This document shows positions 49,417-61,400 of a DNA stretch of 64,000 nucleotides, piece after piece. Below the pieces are notes generated by a model. That model was given only the letters and a program-made list of their open reading frames with translations, was not told the DNA's origin and searched no databases. The DNA lies in contig VZSF01009842.1 of NCBI GenBank assembly GCA_013398295.1, positions 682,001 to 746,000 on the forward strand, in the 5' to 3' direction. How positions within the stretch are numbered: the stretch's first letter is position 1; each line of letters opens with the position of its first letter. The position numbers and the translations under genes were made by a program. This stretch comes from Chionis minor. Taxonomy: Eukaryota > Chordata > Aves > Charadriiformes > Chionididae.

Positions 49417-52400
49417 CTACAAAAGAGAGAAAACAGAGCACTGAGCCATTTTGCAGTGTTTTACTAGTACTGACAGGGCTGGTGCCCAGAGGAGGCTGGC
49501 AGAAGTGGTTGCAGTTCTGCTCCTGCCCTACCACTGCCAGTTGTATGGGGGTTCAGCAGCAACCTCGTACGCATCATCCCCACACCTTCCCCCAGGTCCT
49601 CTCTAGCAAATGCTGACATGTCACTCCATTGACAAGAGGCTGAAAGCAGAGAGATGGCAAATGCATCCAGCCTCCTCAGCTGGCACTGATTTTCCCCTGC
49701 TGACCTGCTAATTGACCTTTGCAGAGCCTGACTCAGGTATCACAGCCCTGCAGCTCACTCATGAAACCTATCAGTAAATCACGGGCACCTGGACTGCATC
49801 TGAAGAAAGCACCTTGGTCCTGCACCCTTGCTGCACCCCTCCTGGCAAGCCAAAAACACACCAGCCAAAAACACATGAGGTGGCCACCAAGTTCTAGAGA
49901 TGTGTTGTGGCTGTTCTTCACTGGTCCTACAAGCTCTCAAACCCATAGGCAGGACCAGAGTCAAGCTCTTCAACGGAGCTAGAAGGTACCTGGTGTATTG
50001 AGTTGGAGGAGATGGAGAATGGGAGGATCTGAGGTGCACATTAGGGCCTTCAAGAAGAAGCAGAAGGTGCTTTGACAATTGTTGGTCCCACACGTTAAGA
50101 CGGAGACCCCTAAGAGACAGCAGGGCAGCCTTCCAGTAGCAGATGTCCAGCAGCAAGGAACAAGCTACATAGGGGACAGTACTCACCAGGACAGAGCTGA
50201 GTAAGCAGGGTGGCAGGACAGACCACTTAGACATCTCACCCTGCCTGTTGGTGCCACAAGCTGGGGAAGCATCACTGCAGAGACAGGCTCCTCTAGGACC
50301 TAGACCAGCTCTCTACACCCTCAGCCCCAGCTTAGAAAGCTCATGGGCCTTACAGACATGCATGGCACCTGCATCAGGGACAGCGGAAAGGGCCAGGCTG
50401 CCTTCACTTGCTATGCCCTCCCCAAGCAGTCACAGTTTGGCTGTTGGCCCCAGTCACAGGGGAGTCACTTGCAAGGACAGCCCTGAAGGGCACTGTGACA
50501 CTCAGATCCAATGCTGGAGACCTCGCCCTGCAACACCGTATGGCTAGCAGCAGCCTGATCGTCTCTCAACACGGGTTGTGCACAGGCCAAGGAATGCTTC
50601 CACAAGGGAAAGACCTTATGGTACAGAAGATCTTCATCTCACATGTGCTTTATACCACCCATCAAAGCTTACCACTGCATGGCTGGAATTACTCTCTGTA
50701 CAGAAATGGCAATTGAACAAACTGTATGGAAATCAGACACCTAAATAGAAGAACCCACACTCTGGTCTTTTGCTCTTCAACTCTCGGTGTAAAGAAAAGC
50801 CCCCTAAGTCTTCCTTTCTGGCCATGCACCAGCTCGAGCAAGGCAATTCCTGTCTACTGACCAGGCAGTGCATGCCTCCCTGTGCTGAGACCCCCAGGAA
50901 ATACCAGCACAGAAAATACTGAGCATGACAGTGGAGAAAGGCCCTTACCCTGTGCCTGCTCTCCTGGCTCAGCGCAGAGCCATGCATCCTGTAGGAGTTC
51001 ATGGGAACCTCCAACGGACTGCCCATGTTCCCAATGCACCCTGCAGCTGAGCTGAGAAAAGGGTGCTGGGGCACAGAGGGAACAGGGCTTAGCTGCTTCT
51101 TGGGATTAAGCTGGTATGAGGAGGGGGTGAAAAATCTGGAGTATGGAGCCATCTCTTCCTGGGACCACCAGCTGCACACAGTTTCCATGCTGCATAATCT
51201 GTTCAGGTTAAAGTGTACTGTTGGCATGCTGGGTGCTGGACCCAAGCAGTCCTGGTGCTGGGAGATCAAGTCTTGGCTGGTGCCATAAAAATCAGACTGA
51301 GCTGGAGACCCAAAGAGCAGGGAAACATAGTCCTGCGATGAGCTGGGGCTGCTGCTAGGAAGGAGGTGTGGAGTGGAGTCAGGGCTGTGGCCACACAATC
51401 TATTCAACGGCAAGTGAAGGTGTTTTGGCTGGCCAGGTGGTCCCACACCACACTGGCTGGACAGGGAGAAGGACTGGTGAGCATTCCCTTGGGTGGGATG
51501 CATTGCCAGGAAGTCAGCCTCCAGCTGCTGATCCCTGGGTGATTCCTGCAGGCAGGTGGCTCCTGGGGATGGTCTGGGAACCTTGTCCCACAGGGTGCCC
51601 CGTGCTGGCTGGAGAAAGTGGAGCAGACCCTCCTCCCCACCTGGCCTCCACTGCAAGCCATCAGATCGCTCGTCCTCCTCCTTTGCCAGCTCCGACAGCA
51701 GTGGGGGTGGCTGCCCTGGTGCAGCATGGAGAGGCTGTTCCCACAGAGGAGCAGAGGGCTGGCCTGGGGCAATGCCGAGCTGCACCACCTGCTGGGGCAG
51801 GTACTGTGAGTTCTCATCTCTCACATGGGCCTGGTACACAGCACTGCCTCCACATGGGCTCAGGGATGTCCCCGGCGGAAGACAGACCTGTTGTCCTCCC
51901 TCATGCTTGTTCACCAGAGTAGCGTGGATATATGAGAGAATATCATTGCTGGTGAGGCAGTCGTTCAGGGATAGGGTATGGTCAGGGTCCATATTGACCA
52001 TCACCATTTTCTCATCCAGCATCAGGAGCTCCAGGTCTTCAGCATTCAACCCGAAGCCCTCCAGTGCACTGAAGAGCTCGTTGTTGGAACAGCTCTTGTC
52101 ACTCTTAATTGAGAGCGAGTCCAGGGTGGCCAAAAGAGGGTCCTCCTGCTGCAAATCCACCAGCTCCTCTTTGAGGCTGTCGCCACTTGAGGAAACTGGA
52201 GCAGCACCCATATTCCAGGCATCTCCTCCTGCATCTAGCAAGGACACGTCCTTGAGATTGTCCATGAAACTGCTGCTGAAGGAGCAGTTAGGTGCAGGAG
52301 CTGGATAGGAGACATACACTGCCTTGTCCTGTCGCGTCACAGCACCCAGCAGAGAACTAGGGTCAACACCATCCTTCTGAGAACACCCTCCATGTCTGTG

Positions 52401-55400
52401 GAAAGTCTTCTTGGACTTGCTGGCTTTCCCTTTGCTCTGGAAAGGGTCAGAGAAGCCCGGGAGAGGGTAAGCACTTTTGTATAAGAGCGCCTCTCCTGTA
52501 GCAAAAGTAAAGGGAAGATGCATGGACCGTTTCTGAAGGTGCTCTCCTCCTTCTTCATCTCTGCAGGGCAGGAAGAAGAGACTGTGGCTTGCATGTGCAC
52601 AAACACAGCCCGCAAAGTGCTTCTGCAGTGGATAATTGTGATTCCTGCAAGCCCATTTGCTACTACCAGCATGCATCTACTGAGCAGAACCACACACATG
52701 TACATTTACATAGAAATACACACACATACATATTTTTACATACACACACATAAAAACACACATCTATAGCTTAACCAAGAGGATACTTAAAATGCAAAGG
52801 GTAACAGAGCTCTGCCAGACAGAAGTCACACCTTTGCCCTGCTCATTTGTGCCACAGCTACCCCTTAGGATGGGGATGTCTGGACTGCTGCCATCTGGCA
52901 GCCACATTTGAGGTCCCTGCTGTTCCTGTACCCACATGTCCCTATAGCTGCTAGAGAGCAGCCACCAGTCTCCCCAGGGTGAACCTGAACCAGTGCCCAG
53001 GACATCGGGGCAGGGACGTGAGCTGCAGAGCACCGCTCAGCATTCTCCCTTACTTGCAGGGTGGCCTTGCAGAGAAGGATGGGGCTGGACAGAATCACAG
53101 CACAGTATCCTATGGCTGCTCCTTTAAAATGCACAAGAAGCAATGACGAATCAAACATTCTGCCTGCTTGGGGTGTCCCAGAGCCCACACTAATGGAAAA
53201 AGCCAAAAAGCCAGTCTGTCTCCACCCCAGCCTGGGCTGACACAGATGGCACTTACAGGAGGGGTCTCTGAGTGACAATGATGTACTCTGGCTTGCCATT
53301 CTTGTAGACAAGGCGTGCGTTGGCCTGCACCCACTTCCAGCGGTTCTCCTTCGTCAGCAGGCGGAAGACTGTCAGGCCACTCTCACCTGTCTTCATCACT
53401 GTCAGGAGGAAGCACGTGTGTTGAGGGCTGTCAGCACATCACCAGAGGCTGGCTGCCTCCAGCAATGTTTCCAGCCAGGATAAGCAGGTGACATCACAGC
53501 AGTAGCATGGCTGGCGCATGCAGGGGACACCATCCCAGCTAAATACCCCTCACTACACACCACCCCAAGCTCCCTGCAGTGACAAGAGCATCACAGCGAG
53601 GCATAAGGAAAAGCATCTTATAGGGAAAGAGCTGCCAGGCTTGAAACAACAGCCAATGGAGCTGCCCATAGCCTAGACATCAGCCTCAGAGGTAGGCATG
53701 AGGGACCAGGGAAGAGACTCTTACTCCTGACGTGGTTCTCAGCACAGTACAGCATGTCAGCAGCATGGATGAACTGGTAGCCAGTGCCGCACACCCGCAG
53801 TTCCGCCTCGGTATAGCCCAAAATGATCTTCCCTCTGTGGGAGACGGAGAACATACCTAGCTCAGAGACAGAGCCAGGGTGAGACATCACCCAGGCAGGG
53901 TACCTGCCACTGGAAGCCTGCAGCATCACCCCTCAAATCAACTCTGCTGCTCACTTGGCGTCGCATGCTAGGGGGGTGAAATCCAGCTTGTGCTTGGTCC
54001 TGAAGATCATGTTCTTGGTTCGGATCTGCAGGATGGATGGGGGCTGCAAGGGGGTGGAGATAGCAAAGAGAGCGAGCTGGGGTGGCAGTGCAGACCCGTC
54101 TTCAGACCTTTTGTTCTGCCCATGAAGGAATTTCAGCCTGCCTTGGAGGTTTAGAGCCTGGGAAGAGAAGAAAAGCTCAGTGTCACACAGAAAACTGGAC
54201 ACAGAGAGAAGAGAGGGAGGAGAGCTGCATGGAAAGCAAGCCATCTCACTGCAGAGTTGATGCAAATCATCCCTTGCAATTTGTCCCTTGTCATTCCAGT
54301 GTAACCTACTACAATAAGATGCAGGATCAAAGTGATGCAATGCTGACCACCCTGCAGCAGCAGCCCACTGCTTTCTCCCCCTTGCAGCCACTCGCTGCTG
54401 GCCTGGGGCTTGGACACACGGCAGCTGTAGGACCGAGCACGTGCTGCAGTTGCATCAGGGCATCGCACAATGCACCGGCTGCTTTGCATTTTAACTGAGC
54501 TATATCACAGCCCCATCAGAGATGACAGTGTTACTTCTCAACAACAGACAACCAGGACTTTTCTTCATACTGAGTTTGCAAACTGAGGCAGGATGAGAGA
54601 GATAAACAGCATTGTTACACCTGTGGTTTTGAAGGTAAGAACCCCTTTAAATTGCAGCAGAGAGGAGAAGGGATGAACACCACCTACTTGGTCTTAAGAA
54701 ATGCCTTTAATGCAAAAACCTGGCAAAAGCACTTTTTGTTCAAGATTCAGCATCTCTGAAAAGAGAAGAACAAAACCCACATGGAGAGGTTGCACATACA
54801 GACCAAGCCTATGAAAAACAGCCGTCATGGTTTTGGCTGGGATAGAGTTATCTTTCTCACCAACAGCTGGTAAAGTGCTAAGTTTTGGATTTAGGATGAG
54901 AATAACGTTGATAACATACGAATGTTTTCAGTTGTTGCTAACCAGTCAAAACCTTTTCTGCTCCTTACACCACCCCACCAGCAAGTAGGCTGGGAGGGGA
55001 CACAGCCAGAACAGCTGACTGCGGCTGACCAAAGGGATATTCCATGCCATGTGACATCATGCTCAGCATATAAAGCTAGGGGAAGAAGAAGGAAGGGGAG
55101 GGGGACTTTCAGAGTTATGGTGCTTGTCTTCCCAAGTAACCATTACATATAATGGACCCGTGCTTTCCGGGAGGTGGCTGAACACCTGCCTGCCGATGGG
55201 AAGTAGTCAATTAATTTCTTGTTTTGCTTTGCTCGCATGCGTGGCTTTTGCTTTACTTATTAAACTGTCTTTATCTCAATCCACAAGTTTTCCTTATTTT
55301 TCCCAATTCTCTTTCCCATCACACTGGTGGCAGGGGGGAGAAGTGAGCGAGCGGATGCACGGTCCTAGTTGATGGCTGGGGTTAAAGCATGACAACAGCA

Positions 55401-58400
55401 GAAATACCTCCTTGTTGAGACAGGCAGGTGCTGTGCATGGCAGAAAGGAGCGCTGCATCTTTCAAGGCTAACTTTTATGCTCCGGCAGTGGCATAGACCC
55501 CTTGGGGTGAGCCTGCACCCCTCCTGCTGTGGAGGTTGCAGTGTGGGTCTGTACTCACCAGGAAGCCAGAGGAATTATCCAGGAGGCAGCGAAAGCGGCA
55601 CACAAAGCTCCTTTCCAGAAAGGAGGAGTTTTCTGGGGGCAGTTGATCCGGCTTGTAGGCAATAACAGAAGAGCCAAGACTCTTTCCCCCTGTAGGAGAG
55701 AGGGACTGGGAGAGAAGCAAGCAAGGATGTCTAGAGAGGGCTGGAGGTCCCCAGGATCAGGGGCTGCGGCAGTTTTCAGAGCACAGCAATAGAAACTCAG
55801 GGAAAGCTGCAATGTTTGGATGAAGCTATAACTTGAGCCACAAGACACGAGCCCCATCTAAGCGATGGCAGGGAGCTGGGCTCCCTGGCGTACGTGAGGA
55901 GCTACACATCTCATGCCAACCAGGATACCTGGCTCCCAGCCTGCATTTACCTTCTGCAGAAGGCTCACCCTTGGGAGCGTGGGGTGGATTCAGGGCCCAG
56001 TGGAGGTTGCGCCTGAATTCCTGCTGGTCCTCAGTGTGGATCAGCTCAAAGATGCTCTGGTGTATGACATCTGTCTAGAGGAAAAAAGCAACATGTGAGC
56101 TCTGTGGCCTGCTGCCAAGGCAGCAGTTTTCACGTCCCACCTGGAAACAGCCTGTCACAGCACCAGCTGGCCATATCTCACCCAGTTTCTGTGGTGCTCA
56201 ACTAGGTCCCTGGCTGAATGAGGTCTGACACCTTCCATCAGAGCTGATGCTGGTGGGAACAGACAGCACATCTGGCTCTAAGGACTCCTGGGCCATATTT
56301 GGCCAGACCTCCCTCCTCTCCCCACCCATCCTAAAGAGCCACTAGCATCAGCAATACAGCTCCCCTCTGACAAGCTCATCCCCATAACGTGGTGTCCTTC
56401 AAAATCCCAGTGTTGACTTATAGGAGGAAATGAAAACATGGGTTTTGGAACAAAAGTGCAGCAAAGCCATTCCAGCCCTACACTGTTACTGAGAGAACAA
56501 GGCACATGCTCTGGGACTTGCTCCCTCTGCCCAGGATGACAGTCCTCATCTACCCCAAATGTTGGGGAAAGCCAGCTGTGTGGGAACCACACCAAATCAC
56601 AGTAACTAAAGAACTAGGTTAAGTCCCACTTCCCTGTAAACCTGACCTAGTGCCTTCCAGCTTACCTGGGCGCTCAGATTACCACAAAGCATTAGAGTCT
56701 TGGAGGATTTGCCAGAGGACTGGGTGCCCAAAGGCACACTGGACAGAGAACAGGAGATGTCTCACCATGGCATTACATAATGAGGCCATGAACCTCATAG
56801 CCTGTCATCATGACTACAGATGGAAAGCATCTGTGTGCTAGCAAAGTTGCTTTGACACCGCTCCACGACCATGTCTGGCAACATGGGGTCCAAATTTACA
56901 AGACCAAGGAAAAGCCCTAGGCAGTCCCCTGAGACTCTGTCGTCACTTGCAGAGCTTTCTCCTCGCAGGGAACTTGTGACTATTCACCACCATCAAGGAA
57001 AAATCCACTCTACAAACCCACCACAGAGAGTAAGAGGTGTCCCACCAACCTGATGAAATCCCAGATAGTCCTGAATTGTGTGCGAGGAGTAAAATATCAG
57101 TCCTTCTGCTGTCACCACCAGCACGAAGCCGTTGAGTGCCTAGGGGAGAGAGGAGATTGGCAGGTACATGCCACACTCGTATTACCTTTTTTGGCTGGAT
57201 GGTGAGTTTCATTGTGCTTGGACACTGGTCACCTAAGTCCTGGCTGGCCCCAGCTAGCAGGCAGCTGAGCTGCTGCCCCACCCAGAGAAAGGTGTAGGAG
57301 ACAAAGCATGGGGAAACCTGGAAGGAAAGGAAGCTCTTCCCAATGGCATCTCGCTGTTGCAAGGGTATGGCCTTGGCTCTCACCAAATCCACCAATGCAC
57401 CGTTCAAGCAGACTCTTTGTTTCATACCCTTCCTGCAGGATGGGAACAGCACCAGAGACCTCCATTCTGGCAATTGCCTTTATGCACATACCTTGCCACA
57501 CTGTCAGAACACACGCAGCCAAAATACCGGTTTTCTCAGACCAGATGAGTCTGCTCTACCTAGCAGAGGTCAAGGCCTGCAGCTCATTCTCAGATTACGC
57601 TCCACTCTGCCTCGCTTGTGCAAACTCCACTGAAGTCTGGATGGAGAAAAATGGGGATCAATGCTGGCAGCCTGTGCTTACCAAGAAAACAGATGGTACC
57701 TTATGCTGCATTTCTGTGAGGTAAGATAGCTCTTCCATACTGCTGCCCAAGCGTACCCTAATCCAAACTGATGGAAAACTTTCCTTCCATCCCAAGAGCA
57801 GTCGCTCAGACTTAGATTTGGACGTTTATACTCATCCTATGCAAAGAGCAAATAAAAATCTCAGAATGGCTTGCAGGACAAAACCAGACACCATCAGGAA
57901 GCAGTCCATTCTGGTATTCTGGTGGAAAAAAGCCTGTCTGACAACTCACAGCATTTCATGTTGGCTGTATTTAATGTTGACCTGTGCCTATCTAGGTGGC
58001 TTCATTGGTTGCCTCAAAGTGGGGTTGTCTACCTGGTGTGTAAGACTCCAATATACACACAGAGCAGAGGTATTTATTTAAATAATTTCTGCAGGGATGG
58101 GTGCTAGGTGGTAATCCACAAGGCTAGCACATTGGCCTACAAACTCTTTGGAATATTTATACGGTTCGAAACACAGAAATACACAACCTTAATTATAATT
58201 ATTGGATAGTACCTTATCTTAACAGTTTCTATTGGTTAGAACAGTCTCTCACTTACATTTAAAGTTACAGTGTCCAGTACGGGGCGGGGGGAGTAGTTCT
58301 GTTCCATCTCTAATTGAGTTGGTGGTCGCGATCTCCCAGGGCCGCCTTTAACTTTCCCCCAGTTACTGCAAATCTTTGTTGACTTTGTGCCTCTTCCAGC

Positions 58401-61400
58401 ACCTATCTGATTTTCAGACAGTTTTGGCACTTTCTGCATAAGGATGTTCCCTTATTATCAGTCTTCTGTTCTTTCTTCAAGGATACTTTCATTAGCAAGG
58501 CATGTATTGTTTATACAGTGTGCTGTTTCACAAGGCCTTGCAACCTCTTTACAGCTTTTTGCTTCTGCTTAGTAAGAAATTCTACCTTCTAACATACATT
58601 CTACTTTTTAAGGTACATCACACTCATGTAGTTCCCATACTCTCTGCAGCCGGGGAGGGTCCTGGAAGCTGTGCATGACCTGGCATAAAGTGGGGCCGGA
58701 AAAGTTGGGGGACATTCAGTGGGGAGAAAACTCACTGCAGAACACTGTATGCTGCCAGCATTGGCTGGGCATTCCCTGCTGCTGCTTTGCCCATGTGTAT
58801 TGGGGATACTCCTGCAGGTTTGGGAGAAGCCTGGCCAGTTCCCAGCCTCATTCGCATCCCACCTGCCCTCCCCAGGTGCCAGAGGAGAGGCCTGGAGAAG
58901 GACTGTGGTGTGCCATGAGGGCTGCCCATGGGCAAGGAACAAGAGACCAGCCTAGAGGTGTTGTGTCCACTGCCCACTCCATCATCTCACCATTGCTTGC
59001 CCTGAGGTCAAGGTGGTCAAGCCAATGCTGAGTCTTAACCAGTGAAAATGGAAAAGGTGAAAGCTAAAGAATAATAGTTTGGTTTTTGAAACTGTAACAA
59101 AAAAGTCTGATTTCTGAAAAGACATTTTCTCCCAAAGCAGGAGGGAGCACGGTCTGAGTCCAGTCCCTGGTTTTGGTGGAAAAACTGCTGAATTACTGGC
59201 TGACCTCAGAGTACCTTTTCCTTTTGGCAAAAAACCGATTCACACACGCAACGACAACTTGCTGCAAGACACTCATCCAACCTGCACAGCAAATCACCAC
59301 ATGGCAGCAAAAGGACCAAGCATCAGTGTTTGCAGGTTAAAGGGGTGTCTGCAGCCTTGTTAGCCACAAGACACTCACAGCCACACTCCCCTTCCTCTGG
59401 AGCTCTCTCTCTCTCTCTCCATGGTGTACGGATTTACACAACGCAAACACTCCATCCTGGAGCACATGCTCATTTGTGCACACTCTCTACCCAAACAGGC
59501 TGAACGCTGTGGTCTGTTTTCATAAAATACACCCCACGTAAGTTCGAAGTACTAAGTACTCCTCACAGAAAATAGCAAATGCAGCCATCCATCTGAAGTT
59601 TCCAATGTATTTTGAATGCTACACAACTTACGTATTTTACAGTTCACTGGCCCTTCCATCCTCTCCTCAAGCTCCAGGACTGCAAAGTCAACATCCAAGG
59701 GAGCATTGTTTTGCCAGGCAGGAATGGGCTGAGTTGGTTGGAATCTCCGTCTTCCTCAGAGGGGCTTATTGCTAACAGCTTAATAAATTTAGGAGGTGGT
59801 TGGTGTTTTCTCTGAGCCAGTAGCATCAGGGCTGGTAGGACAGGACATGGGAGAAAGGACCAGGGTGCTGGCTGACAGTTTCCTTTGCACCTAGAGATCC
59901 ATGAAGACCAGAAGATGCAGAGGAGCTTCCTTACCAGTTTGTGAGTGCAGCTGCTGTTCCAGGAGTCCTGGCTTTTCATCCCTGCTCTCTGGCACCAGGC
60001 AGGAGCCGATGCATGTGAAAGCATTGCTAACACAGGCGCTGGTATTAGCAAGCAGGCTCCAGGGGAGCACCCCAATGCACTCCTAAGTGCTGCAGGCATG
60101 CAGGCTCTGTGCCAGCCTTTGCCAACCACAGGGGGCAAGCTCCGGTGGTGCAGAGTCCTGTGCTTTGAAGACCATGTCATCACCTTGCCAGGGCTGAGAG
60201 CAGGCTCGCGAGAGTCTCCCCCTGACCTCGAGTGGTAGGCATCAGTGTGCAAATTCCCAGATCCGAAAAGATCCCTGTAGACTTCCAGTAAACACCTTCA
60301 AGCCCACGGTGCTGCCGAAGAGCAAAGGCCGTGAAAACCCAAGAAAATAACCGGTTTAGCTCTCCAGAAGCTGAACAGCTTTCAGAGCCATGACAGCACC
60401 ATCCATGCACCCCTCCCTCAGGGCAACAAGCCCCCATGGGGACTCTCCTGCCAGTTTGAAGCAGGAACCCTCTAGAAGGCAGGGGTCCTCCTGCAGCATG
60501 GACCTAGGAGCCCTATGGCTGTCCAAGGCCAAAACCATCCTGTACCACTAACCTGGCTGCAGACAGGGAAGCCCCAGTAGCCAGCCCTGGCCTGCCTCCC
60601 CCACTTCATAACATATAGACATCAGGATTAATTAGGGTCTAGCGTGTAGTCTCAGCCAAGTTCAGCTATTGTTGCTGCCAACTCCTGTTTCATTCTCCAG
60701 GTCGGTGTTTCTCCCCCCTCTCCTTCCTTTTATTCTGGGCACAAATGCTCTCCCTATTTACTGGGGTTGATCTCAGTGTGTGGGAATCTGCCGCAGAGGT
60801 TAATTAGTGCTGCCAAATGCACTGTAACCCTTTGAGCAGCTTCAGAGGCATTGCTTTGCCATGGCAGCAGCAAGAAACATCTTATAGCACTCTCTCCCTC
60901 CCCAGCTGCACCGACCAGCAGGCTGATTTAATATCCTGCAGCCAGTGTACCTGCATCACTGTGCGCCTGGGCAGAGGCGGTCCACCCAGTTCTCAGACTT
61001 CCTAAGGCATGGCCCCTTTAGAGGGGCTTTCATGCTTAACCCCAGTTTAAGAGAAAGTCTTGGTGGAAACAGACAAGCCAAAAAAGTAAGGCTAGAAAAT
61101 TAGAAGAGGGGAAGGGAACAATCAGGGTGAACCAAGAAACAAGACAAAGGAAGTTTGGACATCAAAGGTGACAGACCAAGTGGAAGTAGGTTTTTTTTAA
61201 ACATGTAGGAGCATTTCCTCATGGCACAGAGGCAGGTTCTGAGCCCCTGCTGTGTCCAGGATCATATAGATGGGCCCCTGGAAGAGCCAAACGTAAACCC
61301 ACAGCTTTTAACACCCAGCTTGCTACCTCTACAAGGATGGCATCAAACTGATGAGCAGGACATCAATCCCTGAAAGCCCTGCTGAGCACAGTTTTGTTGT

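Noticed and set aside
51556..52308. 250-codon plus-strand ORF
   Set aside because: It is antisense to the AHR transactivation exon. Conserved AHR motifs are on the other strand, so this is a shadow frame.
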